DNA of 64,000 nucleotides, from positions 62,001 to 126,000 of the forward strand of contig CAWKCP010000023.1 of NCBI GenBank assembly GCA_963848115.1, read 5' to 3'. A program made the translations under genes and the position numbers. Of the stretch, positions 33,850-42,282 are shown piece by piece. The notes beneath the pieces are model-generated. The model searched no databases. It saw only the letters and a list, made by a program, of their open reading frames with translations, and was not told the DNA's origin. Source of the DNA: JAWKOK01 sp963848115 (GTDB taxonomy: Bacteria > Chloroflexota > Anaerolineae > Caldilineales > Caldilineaceae). Numbering within the stretch: position 1 is the first letter of the stretch; each line of letters begins with the position of its first letter.

Positions 33850-34122
33850 CTACATCTCGAGCGCTGCGTATCCCGGACCATCGGTGAAGAACAGAGCGTT
33901 CAATTCCGTCGTGTAGGCCTGATCGTCCGGCAGATCCTCTTCGGGGAGGATGGCCTCAACAGGGCACTCGGGCACGCAAGCGCCACAGTCGATGCAGGTG
34001 TCCGGATCAATGTAGTACCAGGGCCATTCGTCTTCCGGCTGACCAGGAATGATACATTCGACCGGGCATACCTCAACACATGCACCATCACGAATACAGG
34101 TGTCAAAAATCACGTGCGTCAT
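33850..34122 (-). CDS. Di-cluster ferredoxin with Asp in one cluster motif
   Basis: A 90-residue protein of the FdxA/7Fe-8Fe type: MTHVIFDTC at the start, first motif CIRDGACVEVCPVEC (Cys9, Asp12, Cys15, Cys19, Cys23), then second motif CIDCGACVPECP with all four Cys. In the first motif the second ligand place of CxxCxxC holds Asp, as in the well-known Pyrococcus ferredoxin, which allows 3Fe/4Fe interchange; the alternative view is a shortened FdxA-type 3Fe site. Soluble electron carrier. Partner enzymes are not adjacent. RBS GGAGAA before the ATG. Confidence 0.93.
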   Translation of the reverse strand: MTHVIFDTCIRDGACVEVCPVECIIPGQPEDEWPWYYIDPDTCIDCGACVPECPVEAILPEEDLPDDQAYTTELNALFFTDGPGYAALEM

Positions 34123-34396
34123 GGGAAAATTCTCCTCAATATGACTTTGTTGGAATATTGCCTGCGATTAAGATGCTGGCATAAAGGCTTCAATCGTTTA
34201 GGCGCTACATAAGATAGTTCAGAGCCTACCATAATGACGACCTTGATATTTTCGGATTGTACTTGCCTTTATCCGAATTGTCAACCATCTTCGCGATATT
34301 CGGGTGCGCCCGCGAGATTCGGACCCAAAAAAATCAGGCTCTTGCCAAATACCAACTTCTTGGTGCGCGTCCCACAATCGCTCTTCGTCAAATTAG

Positions 34397-35098
34397 CTAG
34401 TTTTCGGCAACGTCTTCCAGGCCATCTCGATTCAGAATTGTGATCCGTTTGCGACCGATCTCGATCAACCCTTGCCCTTTCATATCATTCAACACCTGTG
34501 TGGCGGTCTCTCGATAGGTGCCCACGCTTTCGGCCAGATCCTGGTGCGTCAGCCCACGAATGGTATCCTCACCTTGCTCGTTCGAAAGTCGCAGGAGCAG
34601 GCTGGCCAAACGGGCTGGAATCCCCTTGAAGGCCATGTTCTCCAGCCGTTCCTCGGCATCACGTAGTCGCTTTCCGGTGATATCCAGGATGCGTAGCGCT
34701 ACCTGAGGTTTGTTGAGAATGAGCCGTTCCAGGTCGGTACGACTCATGACACAGATCAGGCAGTCTTCAACGGCCTCGGCAAATGCATTGTGCATTTTTG
34801 TCCCAAGCAGCGCCATTTCGCCAAAGAGTGTGTGCGGACCTAAAGTGGTGATGACCAGCTTTTTCCCCTCGGGACTGATGCGGTACAGTTGAACTCGACC
34901 CTCTTTGAGGATAAAGAGAACCTCGCCCGGCTCCTCCGGACGATAGAAGACCCGTCCTTTGGCAACAGTACTCATGGTCGTAATACGATTCAGCTCTTCC
35001 ATCTCACGCGGCGTCAGATCTTGGAACACTGCCAATTCGGAGAGGTATCTCATCTTGTCCGGGGACTGATTCAGTGAAGATCGGTCGTCAATTCTCAC
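34397..35098 (-). CDS. Crp/Fnr family transcriptional regulator
   Basis: A 233-residue protein; GTG 35098 is supported by AGGAG six bases upstream. Cyclic-nucleotide-binding beta barrel (about 20-130; YRPEEPGEVLFILKEGRVQLY, GPHTLFGEMALLG), dimer helix, and a Crp-type winged helix (about 165-225) with the recognition region LTHQDLAESVGTYRETATQVL. The Fnr N-terminal Cys cluster is absent, and the phosphate-binding GE-RS of true Crp is only partly present (GEMALLG, no Arg-Ser), so the signal is unknown. The thioredoxin-like gene 80 bases upstream is on the same strand, perhaps in one operon. Confidence 0.92.
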   Translation of the reverse strand: MRIDDRSSLNQSPDKMRYLSELAVFQDLTPREMEELNRITTMSTVAKGRVFYRPEEPGEVLFILKEGRVQLYRISPEGKKLVITTLGPHTLFGEMALLGTKMHNAFAEAVEDCLICVMSRTDLERLILNKPQVALRILDITGKRLRDAEERLENMAFKGIPARLASLLLRLSNEQGEDTIRGLTHQDLAESVGTYRETATQVLNDMKGQGLIEIGRKRITILNRDGLEDVAEN

Positions 35099-35177
35099 AG
35101 TATGCTCCTGTGCTGATGCTCCTGCGCTGATAGTTTTGATCCGGCTTGAGTACCCATCAAGCTAGACGATACAAATG

Positions 35178-35450
35178 CTACTGAGTCATTTTGCCAAACG
35201 TTTCTACGACTTGAGCGGGCGATGGATTGCCCAATGACCAAACCCGGCCATTTAGAAGATACGTAGGCGTGGCAAAGACGCGATCTGGAATCTCCTCATC
35301 CGCAGTTTCCAGATCGACGATACGGAGCTTTACGTCGGGAAACCGTTGGCGAATGTCATCTGCAACTTCAAACGCATAGTGACAGAGCGGGCAATGCTCG
35401 GCCACATAGATGACGAGTTCTGCCGTTATTTCTTGCTGACTGCTAACCAT
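35178..35450 (-). CDS. Small thioredoxin/glutaredoxin-like protein
   Basis: About 90 residues from ATG 35450, with AGGA six bases before; an upstream start at 35504 is possible. Thioredoxin-like fold: AELVIYVAEHCPLCHYAFEV (redox motif CPLC), VKLRIVDLET, and cis-Pro motif VFATPTYLLNGRVWSLGNP. Disulfide reductase or mixed-disulfide handling in the cytosol. It lies upstream of the Crp/Fnr gene and may feed redox information to it; that link is inference. Its first Cys is encoded normally by TGC, unlike the candidate selenoprotein. Confidence 0.82.
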   Translation of the reverse strand: MVSSQQEITAELVIYVAEHCPLCHYAFEVADDIRQRFPDVKLRIVDLETADEEIPDRVFATPTYLLNGRVWSLGNPSPAQVVETFGKMTQ

Positions 35451-35754
35451 ATCAATTCCTGGAACGGAGCCCTTGAGGGCGTGGATGGTTCTCACGACCT
35501 GCATGCGAACCTGCCAAACAAGCAGCAGTACATCTTTTCAGCTGCCAATCAGCACTAGCTTACCGCATCACGTCTATCCCCATCTGTGACATAACTTACG
35601 GCAGTGGGCCTCTTGTGGCCGAATCATACGTCCTCTAAGACAACTATCTGAGTTAATTATACGGCGGCACGGTCAAAACGCAAGCAGGTGGCACGTAGGA
35701 TGATATATGAGGACTATTTGTGATCAAGGAAATTCCAGTGGGTATGCTTGAGGC

Positions 35755-35850
35755 TTTCCCAAAATAGGTACTATACGGGAGTTGGCAAAGCCTCAAGCCA
35801 TTCCAGGCAAAGATCTCCTTGCAGCGGTTATTTATCTCTCTGGAATGGCC
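35755..35850. repeat. Dispersed ~100-bp repeat, copy 2
   Basis: Matches the copy at 9502-9602: CTTTCCCAAAAT, GGCAAAGCCTCAAGCC, and TTATCTCTCTGGAATGGCC in the same order. It directly follows the degraded transposase fragment. The remaining 35505-35754 is gene-free, apart from sequence before the thioredoxin-like gene. Confidence 0.75.
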
Positions 35851-36410
35851 TTAGGTGCGGATGGTAGCGACCGCAAATTCAGCAGTGTCATGGCTAATGC
35901 GCACACTGACTCAGGCTTCGTTTTCGGCCAAATCATAGACGCCATAAGGAATCGCTTTACCATTCTCCTTATCTGGAAAATCGTGCGATTTGACACACTC
36001 GGGATCGCCATAGGGACGCAGTTCACGACCGCCATTTTTGTACTGGCTCACCAGTTCCTTTTTCTTGGTATCAACTGAGATAGCCGGATCGCCCGCTTCA
36101 AGTTGACGGCGAACGGTCTCATTGACATGTTCGAACTGCCCATTTCTATCTGGATGTTGCGCACCTTCGAGTTTCTTTTTGTTGCCTTGCAAACTATACC
36201 CAAGTTTCTTGAGGAGTTTTGCCAGACTATGTTTGCTTACACTGTATCCTTTTTCCTGCAGCGCCTCAACCAGATTTCGTTGGCTACGTGCAGTCCACAG
36301 CAAGGGAGATTCAGGATCTCCTCGGGTCGTTGACTCCACCAGTTCCCGGAGCGAGGACTGGCGATTAAACAACTCATCGATTTTGTGCGGTTTGAGGGAC
36401 AGCCGTGTAG
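35835..36410 (-). pseudogene. Degraded ISAzo13-like transposase fragment
   Basis: The middle part of a second ISAzo13-like transposase: KPHKIDELFNRQSSLRELVE, STTRGDPESPLLWTARSQ, KLGYSLQGNKKKLEGAQ, HPDRNGQFEHVNETVRR, DPAISVDTKKKE. After YDLAENEA a TGA (35911) stands where the intact copy continues, but homology goes on past it (VSVRISHDTAEFA versus INIGISRDTSEFA). N and C termini are missing. It abuts the intact copy's 3' end at about 36410. Confidence 0.8.
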
Positions 36411-37129
36411 TTCCACTGCGGTAAGACTTTGTCGAAAACGATGGTCATGTTCTGCTTGAAATCGTCAGCGACTTTGCGGCCAGTCTCGTAAGCGTGGTCA
36501 ATGACGTCAATGGTCACGGATAGTCCTTGTTGGGTGCGAGTTTTCGCCATGAGTTCGCAAACGATCTCGCGGCTTCTGAACACAACGCCCTGGCAGGCCC
36601 GAGTGACATGTGGAAAGAGGCGATGTTCAATCGGATTGTACTTGGAGCAGTAGGGCGGATAATGGGCGATGCGAATTTCGATGCCGATGTCATTGGCAAG
36701 TGCCTGCAAGTCCTGTTTGAAGATATAGTGACGAGCACTATTGCTGCCGCCGCCGTCACAAAGCACCAGGATTGAGGTCGCATCGGGGTAGTCATATCGT
36801 CCTTGTTTCTGCCACCAATTGCGGAAGCTGTCACAGGCAAATTCACTGGTGTCTCGACTGATTCCGATGTTAATGAAGCCTTTGTTCTGTTGTACATCGT
36901 AGAAGGCATGAGGGATGATGACACCATCACCATAACTGGGGAAATCATGGTCGTATGTCCGCACCTCATCCGTGGTGTAGAGTGTGCCCTCCCGATAGAA
37001 ATTGCCGATCTGCTCTTTCTTTTTCGTGTCCATGCTCACGATGGGATTGCCGGCTTCCCGGTATTCGAATTTGAAAACCCCAATCCGTTCGAACTGTTCA
37101 TTACGGTGGGCCACTTCCTTCAGGGACTC
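36374..37129 (-). CDS. ISAzo13-like transposase, OrfB (catalytic) part
   Basis: About 251 residues in the -1 frame, without its own good start. It begins ESLKEVAHRNEQFERIGVFK and carries the DDE set: Asp in GNPIVSMDTKKKEQ, Asp in ILVLCDGGGSNSA and Glu in KYNPIEHRLFPHV. The last residues after LPQWNYT (AVPQTAQNR) differ from the usual family end and come from the junction with the neighbouring degraded copy, so activity is uncertain. Confidence 0.8.
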   Translation of the reverse strand, partial: ESLKEVAHRNEQFERIGVFKFEYREAGNPIVSMDTKKKEQIGNFYREGTLYTTDEVRTYDHDFPSYGDGVIIPHAFYDVQQNKGFINIGISRDTSEFACDSFRNWWQKQGRYDYPDATSILVLCDGGGSNSARHYIFKQDLQALANDIGIEIRIAHYPPYCSKYNPIEHRLFPHVTRACQGVVFRSREIVCELMAKTRTQQGLSVTIDVIDHAYETGRKVADDFKQNMTIVFDKVLPQWNYTAVPQTAQNR

Positions 37130-37596
37130 TTTTTTTGGGCTTTGCGCCGCGTGAAATCATGCTTCTTCAGCAACTGTTCTACCACTGGTTCACTCACCTG
37201 GATATCGTGCTCTGCCTGCAGGCGTTCTGCAATCTCTCGCCGCGTCAAATTGGTCCACAGCACGTTCTCCTGCATCGGATCGCCGGCGGTATGGTTCTTG
37301 AGTACATCCAAAAAGGCCTCATCGATCTTTGGATGGCTTTCTTCATACCGTTTACGTCCGCCGCCTGGCCGTCGAATCCTTGGCGTATATCCGCTCTCTT
37401 CAGACAGACTCCGCAACTCTTCAATGCCGGTCGAGACCGTGCTATGGGCACAGCCCAATACCTTGGCCACGTAGCTAATACCGCCATGACCCAATTTCTG
37501 CGCTTCTACTGCCGCATACCGTCTTCTGTCTTTTTCCGACAATGTACCGTAGAACTTGCGCATGACCTTCTCAGTAGATTCTGGGTATGGCTTCAT
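37120..37596 (-). CDS. ISAzo13-like transposase, OrfA part
   Basis: A 158-residue N-terminal part. It has a helix-turn-helix region (KLGHGGISYVAKVLGCAHST), the family signature RIRRPGGGRKRYEESHPKID, a linker TAGDPMQENVLWTNLTRRE and AERLQAEHDIQVSEPVVEQLL. It ends at a TGA (37120-37122) seven bases beyond a slippery A7G run. Alone it would bind DNA but lack the catalytic core; it may act as an inhibitor, as OrfA does in other families. Confidence 0.8.
   Translation of the reverse strand: MKPYPESTEKVMRKFYGTLSEKDRRRYAAVEAQKLGHGGISYVAKVLGCAHSTVSTGIEELRSLSEESGYTPRIRRPGGGRKRYEESHPKIDEAFLDVLKNHTAGDPMQENVLWTNLTRREIAERLQAEHDIQVSEPVVEQLLKKHDFTRRKAQKKSP
37129..37135 (-). other. -1 frameshift slippery heptamer A_AAA_AAG
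   Basis: In the OrfA frame the codons read CAA AAA AAG, so the heptamer is in the exact phase for tandem -1 slippage. The OrfA stop follows within ten bases, and the OrfB frame is open through the site. Confidence 0.65.
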
Positions 37597-37766
37597 TTGG
37601 CCGCTCCACTCGGTTCTCTCATCGCTTCAATACGTGGACGCTACACCCTTTTTCGCTCAACTGCAAGTCACACAAGTTCATCATCCATTTTCATGACTTA
37701 TTTGTTCGCCAGTCCTTAGTCAATCGGTTTTGTTTGTATCAGGTTTGTTGCTAGAATGAATCTATT

Positions 37767-39770
37767 ATGTCACATGACGATTTTGATTTTTCTTCATCCG
37801 CCAGAGATCGGCCCCGATCGCTGTTTGTAGGTGCAGTGATAATCCTCGCGTCTATCGTCGTCGTCGGCGGGCTGTTCCTGCTTGAACGGTCAGACCTTGC
37901 ATTTGCGCCGACGCCAACGCCAACCGCCACCAATGCACCGCAAAAATCAGCCACGTCCGACTTTAGAGCTACACGAGTGGCTGAAGACATGATCACCCAG
38001 CAGGCGAATCCAGTCGTAATCGACCTCGGCTACACGCTGACTCCGCAGTCTGTTGCGCAAGTGCCCGGATCCGATCCGGCAGATCCTGGGTACGTAGACG
38101 ATGAGGTTCCGGTCGGACAGCAAGCCACTCAGCCAACACCGATGGAAGGGCCTGAAGGCACTGTAACGGTCTCATTGAATCTGCCCTATGTTCCGGGACA
38201 ATCAACACCAATATCAATCATCCCAACGCCATCGCCGACCAATCCACCGTTGTTGACGCCGCCATTGACTCAGGCGCCCCCTACGCCCTTGCCTGCCACT
38301 TCGACAGCTACACAGATACCGTCACCGTCGCCATTTCCGACAACAACGCCTACACAGCTTCCAACTCCCTATGTCATTGACAGACTTTTTGCCCTTATCC
38401 AGAAAACCGAAGTCAAACGACGGCGAGGCCCGAGTAGCTACTACAATGATGAGGGCGAATTTGAGAGCGGAGAAATCTGGCTGGAAGGGCGAACGCTATC
38501 CGGCGAATGGGTGTATGCATCACAAGATGGAGACAGGGGCTGGCTTCGACAGGCCGACGTTCTGCTGAGAAACAATGAACTTCCCGGCGATGCGCCCGAG
38601 GGCGCTAAACCGGATGACGTACGCTGGCTCGCAATCCAATCACCGCCCAACGACCTTGGCTTAACGCCCGTTCCCACAGCCATTCCAGCCGACGATTTTC
38701 CGCTCGAATACGTCAATCGTCGCAACCAGAATTGGGTCAACCGTATTCCGCTGCCTCCTTACGACGTCCATTGGACTGGGGGCGGCTATGATAGCGGTCA
38801 ACCGTTCTCATCACCCGTTGTGGTTGCCGGCGGTTCAGTCATTGCCGCCAACGAAGACGGCCACGTCTATGCCATAGACCGTCAGGGCGGAAATCAGAAA
38901 TGGCGACAGGCCATTGAAAATCGGATCAGTCGTTCGCCCGCCATCCAGGATTCGGTTGTTTTTGCCATTGACGAGCTGGGGGTTGCCTACGCCGTACGCG
39001 AGTCGGGTACGCAATGGCAAAGGCCGACTGAGATGACTCCTTCGGCCGGCGTGACCATCGCTGGAGAATGGGTATTTGTCGTTGGTCGTGGCGGTGAAAC
39101 CTCCAGGTTGCGCTGGATCAGGGTGGACAACGGTGATCTACAACAGACCTTTGACGCTTCGGGGCGGGAGTTCTTCTTGCCGGCGATTGGGGATCAGTTG
39201 ATTTATGTTGTTGGTGACAAGATATGGGCACTGGAATCGATCATCGTCGAGATCGAGAATGAAGAAAATCAGGCTCAACAGATCTGGGAGTACGGTCAAT
39301 TTGACGGGGCCTTTCCCTCGACGGCGCCGATCTATACCTCGCCTGGAATACGATCGCTGGCCGAACTCTATGTCGGGGCCACCAATGGAAAGGTCTATCT
39401 GCTCGACGCCAATACCGGCGCGTTTCTTGAGTGGTATGAAGGAGACCAAGTGCCCCGCTTTCTGGCCATCGATGCATTCAGACTCTATGTTGCCACTGAC
39501 AATCAACTGCGTGCCTACAACCGCGATACGCGCGAATTACTCTGGACTGCAAACCTCACATCGCGTGTAGTCACTGGTCCCGTCACAGACGGTGAGAGCG
39601 TGATGCTCTTCTTGGAAGACGGCAGTGTCGAGGTCTTTACCGCGCAGGGGGGCGTCGAAGTTGGTGACAACTATATTCCGCGTGATCTGCGAGGCGGCGC
39701 AGTGAGCAATCCATACCTCTTCTCGACAAGTTCGGACAACAAGCTATACGGCCTGGAAGGGCGGAATTGA
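37767..39770 (+). CDS. Membrane-anchored beta-propeller (PQQ-like) protein with SH3-like domain
   Basis: A 667-residue protein. One N-terminal membrane helix (LFVGAVIILASIVVVGGLFLL), a long Thr/Pro-rich extracytoplasmic linker (about 45-205), an SH3-like segment (YYNDEGEFESGEIWLEGRTL, GDRGWLRQADVLLR; about 220-270), then a quinoprotein-type propeller (about 320-665) with repeated strands such as VVAGGSVIAANEDGHVYAID, AYAVRESGTQWQRP and LRAYNRDTRELLWTA. No heme motif and no obvious PQQ ligands, so probably a binding scaffold. The stop overlaps the next start (TGATG), hence co-translation with the GT-C-like protein. Confidence 0.85.
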   Translation: MSHDDFDFSSSARDRPRSLFVGAVIILASIVVVGGLFLLERSDLAFAPTPTPTATNAPQKSATSDFRATRVAEDMITQQANPVVIDLGYTLTPQSVAQVPGSDPADPGYVDDEVPVGQQATQPTPMEGPEGTVTVSLNLPYVPGQSTPISIIPTPSPTNPPLLTPPLTQAPPTPLPATSTATQIPSPSPFPTTTPTQLPTPYVIDRLFALIQKTEVKRRRGPSSYYNDEGEFESGEIWLEGRTLSGEWVYASQDGDRGWLRQADVLLRNNELPGDAPEGAKPDDVRWLAIQSPPNDLGLTPVPTAIPADDFPLEYVNRRNQNWVNRIPLPPYDVHWTGGGYDSGQPFSSPVVVAGGSVIAANEDGHVYAIDRQGGNQKWRQAIENRISRSPAIQDSVVFAIDELGVAYAVRESGTQWQRPTEMTPSAGVTIAGEWVFVVGRGGETSRLRWIRVDNGDLQQTFDASGREFFLPAIGDQLIYVVGDKIWALESIIVEIENEENQAQQIWEYGQFDGAFPSTAPIYTSPGIRSLAELYVGATNGKVYLLDANTGAFLEWYEGDQVPRFLAIDAFRLYVATDNQLRAYNRDTRELLWTANLTSRVVTGPVTDGESVMLFLEDGSVEVFTAQGGVEVGDNYIPRDLRGGAVSNPYLFSTSSDNKLYGLEGRN

Positions 39771-41230
39771 TGACTGAAGCGCAAGATCCTGCGATTCCCA
39801 CTCATCAGGCAGCGAAACCAGCAGCGCGACCTGGCTGGGATGCATTGCTTATCGCGCTGCTGACCTTTGCCCACCTGCAAATTCTTGGCCTGGCGGTATC
39901 TGCGGCTCTGCCGTTGCGACTCCAGGACGTATTGCGTCACCCGATCTTGGGCCGCCTGATGCCGGAAACAGGCGTTCAAGCGATGGGTGAAGTAGGTCCG
40001 CGACCCGGCGAACCACTTGGACTGATCCTCTTTGCCACCACCCTCGGCGCTGTGTTGATTTACTTCGTGATCGACCTCCTACCCGCCGGAACATGGCGGC
40101 GCAGGGGCAAATGGATCGTGCTGACAGTCATTCTGATCGCTGCGCTCTTTTTACCAACAGCAGAACTGATTTTGTTGCGCCAGGGCAGTGGTCCTGCCAG
40201 CTATACCCATGATGGCGGGGTCATCCAAACAGAATCTACAATCGAGTACCTGCTATCCGGCAAGAACCCATATGTAGAGGACTACACCGAAACCCCAATG
40301 GCGGAATGGGGGTTCAACGAATATCGTACGGCCCTCTACCACTATCCCTACTTGCCGTGGACATTTCTCTTTAGCGCGCCTTTCTTTCTTCTCGGGAATA
40401 CACTGGGCTTCTACGACCAGCGGCTCGTGTACTTGCTCCTTCTGGCAATCACATTGGTGCTCGCCCCCCGTCTGGTGAATGGGGAGCGCAATAAACTGGC
40501 GTTTGTCGCCCTGTTGGCGCTTAATCCGCTCATGGCGCTCGACGTGATCTTCGGCCAGAATGATGTCTTTATCCTTAGCTGGATACTCTTGAGTCTTGTC
40601 GCATGGAAGATCTGGGACGATGGGGTGCAATCCGGAGCGGAAAACCGCTGGTGGATGTGGGGCGCGATGGCGCTCTTTGGGCTGGCCTGTGCCGGCAAGC
40701 CAACGGCTTGGTTTCTGGCGCCTTTTTTTGGACTGCTTCTGCTGCGGGGAGATCGGTCGCCGGGTCGCACCTGGGGCGACCTGGTGCGAGCAATTCCCGT
40801 GATCCTCGCGCGTGCGTGGCCCGCTCTGCTGATCTTTGCCGGCATAATGTTGCCATACATCCTCTGGGATGTCTCGGCGCTCTATGACGATGTCTGGCGG
40901 TGGAGTAGCGGACAAGGAGAGACCGGATATCAGATTTGGGGGTGGGGCGGGAGTAACTTCGTCCTGGTGCTTGGGTTGGTCACGGACCGCTTCGATCAAT
41001 GGCCCTTCTGGGTGACCGAGCTATTGATTGCCGTGCCGCTGATGCTCTGGTTCCTTCGCCGTCAGCAGCGTGACAATACACTGAGCAATGCTGCCTGGCA
41101 CTATGCCGTCTTTCTATTCGGCTTCTTCTACGCCAGCCGTTTCCTCAACGAAAATTACCTGGGCTATATCCTGGCGTTTCTGGCCATCGGTCTGCTTACG
41201 AGCGAGCCGGAACAGATGAAAGAGAGCTGA
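39770..41230 (+). CDS. Polytopic membrane protein, GT-C (DUF2029/GT87)-like
   Basis: A 486-residue protein; ATG 39770 overlaps the previous TGA. About 11 hydrophobic helices, with extracytoplasmic loops holding EYLLSGKNPYVEDYTETPMA and LYHYPYLPWTF, typical of lipid-linked-sugar mannosyl/arabinosyl transferases of the GT87/DUF2029 group, where an acidic residue in the first large loop (here near NPYVEDY) is used. Donor would be a polyprenyl-phosphate sugar. Pairs with the propeller protein upstream; next to an RpiR regulator in convergent orientation with one base between stops. Confidence 0.8.
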   Translation: MTEAQDPAIPTHQAAKPAARPGWDALLIALLTFAHLQILGLAVSAALPLRLQDVLRHPILGRLMPETGVQAMGEVGPRPGEPLGLILFATTLGAVLIYFVIDLLPAGTWRRRGKWIVLTVILIAALFLPTAELILLRQGSGPASYTHDGGVIQTESTIEYLLSGKNPYVEDYTETPMAEWGFNEYRTALYHYPYLPWTFLFSAPFFLLGNTLGFYDQRLVYLLLLAITLVLAPRLVNGERNKLAFVALLALNPLMALDVIFGQNDVFILSWILLSLVAWKIWDDGVQSGAENRWWMWGAMALFGLACAGKPTAWFLAPFFGLLLLRGDRSPGRTWGDLVRAIPVILARAWPALLIFAGIMLPYILWDVSALYDDVWRWSSGQGETGYQIWGWGGSNFVLVLGLVTDRFDQWPFWVTELLIAVPLMLWFLRRQQRDNTLSNAAWHYAVFLFGFFYASRFLNENYLGYILAFLAIGLLTSEPEQMKES

Positions 41231-41231
41231 T

Positions 41232-42107
41232 TCAGGCTTTGTTGCTGCCCTTGGAAAAGCCCGGCAAGCTCTTCTGAGGATCGGTTAGATAGCGGTAGAC
41301 GCCCTCAAAATCATCCACAAACTCCTGGACCGAGTCCGCGCTGTCCTGACTGGCGATCTGAACCAAGGCGGATAGGGCCGCAGCCAGGCAGACGATGCTG
41401 GGCAGCGGACCGATCACATCGGTCGGGGCGTAGATGACTAGGTCGGACATGCGGTTGACCGGGCTGGCCAGAGAGCCGACAACGCCCAGGGTCCCACAGC
41501 CTTGTCCTCGTGCAAACTGGAGCACGCGCGCGACTTCATCGCCATATTCAGTGGCGCTAACGCCAATGACCAATGTCTTCTCATCCAGTGTCGTCAGTGT
41601 TGCTGCTCGTTTCACCCGGTCTTGATCGATCGCCTCGGCCATGATTCCTCGATGACGAAGTTGCTGGGCAATCGTTGACGTCACAGCATCCGCATACCCG
41701 TCGGCAACCAAAAGAATTCTTTCTGTGCCATCCAACATATCGGCGACATCTCGCACATGTCCCGGCGGATTGTGGACCAACATCTGATTCAGATTGTGCT
41801 TCTCCTGTTCTGCACGATCCAAGAAGGTTGCGGCGGGATCATTTGGCGTCAACTCGTTGGGCTCATAGGCTGTGTAGATTTCATCGCGGACCTGCGCACG
41901 GATATCTGTCAGTAGCTCCGGATAGCCGTTGTAACCTAGGCGTTGAGAGAACCGGACGACGGTGGTGGTATCTACACCCACAGCGTGGGCCAATTGCGCC
42001 GCCGTCATGAACGACACCTCATAATAATTGCTCATAATATAGTCGGCGACTCGACGATAGCTACGACTTAGCCGGTCGTAGTGCTCTCGTATTCTCTCTC
42101 GATACAT
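41232..42107 (-). CDS. MurR/RpiR family transcriptional regulator
   Basis: A 291-residue protein with GGGAGAAG before ATG 42107. An N-terminal HTH_6 domain (about 1-75; SYRRVADYIMSNYYEVSFMTA, HAVGVDTTTVVRFSQRLGYNGYPEL) and a C-terminal SIS sugar-phosphate-binding domain (about 125-255; VADMLDGTERILLVADGYAD, VIGVSATEYGDEVARVLQFA). It senses a phosphosugar and controls sugar catabolism or amino-sugar genes; candidates nearby are the polysaccharide deacetylase it diverges from. The shared 175-base gap holds TATAAT at 42238. Confidence 0.93.
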   Translation of the reverse strand: MYRERIREHYDRLSRSYRRVADYIMSNYYEVSFMTAAQLAHAVGVDTTTVVRFSQRLGYNGYPELLTDIRAQVRDEIYTAYEPNELTPNDPAATFLDRAEQEKHNLNQMLVHNPPGHVRDVADMLDGTERILLVADGYADAVTSTIAQQLRHRGIMAEAIDQDRVKRAATLTTLDEKTLVIGVSATEYGDEVARVLQFARGQGCGTLGVVGSLASPVNRMSDLVIYAPTDVIGPLPSIVCLAAALSALVQIASQDSADSVQEFVDDFEGVYRYLTDPQKSLPGFSKGSNKA

Positions 42108-42282
42108 GACTTCTCCCGTTGAATCCCCGGGTCAAGCCGTTTCTTTGCCGGCCGACCCAATGCAGATACGGTTTATGCTGCAAGCTTTGCAAATTTTACC
42201 ACAGAAATTGCAAAACGAGACACGTGAATATCACAGCTATAATTTGTTGCGATGCGTCAAAATCTCATGATACTATTTTTGA

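Larger units (their letters stand above)
36374..37596 (-). mobile_element. ISAzo13-like insertion sequence, transposase split by a -1 frame change
   Basis: Two overlapping frames encode one DDE transposase of the ISAzo13/Rhodopirellula type: a DNA-binding first part (37120-37596) and a catalytic second part (36374-37129). Joined by -1 slippage, they give about 407 residues, the normal size. Terminal inverted repeats and target duplication could not be identified; the left end seems lost by fusion to the degraded copy. Confidence 0.8.

Noticed and set aside
35178..35450. Second selenoprotein in the thioredoxin-like gene
   Set aside because: Its redox motif CPLC is fully encoded by Cys codons and there is no in-frame TGA.
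40253..40999. 248-residue ORF on the minus strand
   Set aside because: Antisense to the GT-C-like membrane protein; its composition (Pro, Arg, Gln) is typical of a shadow frame.
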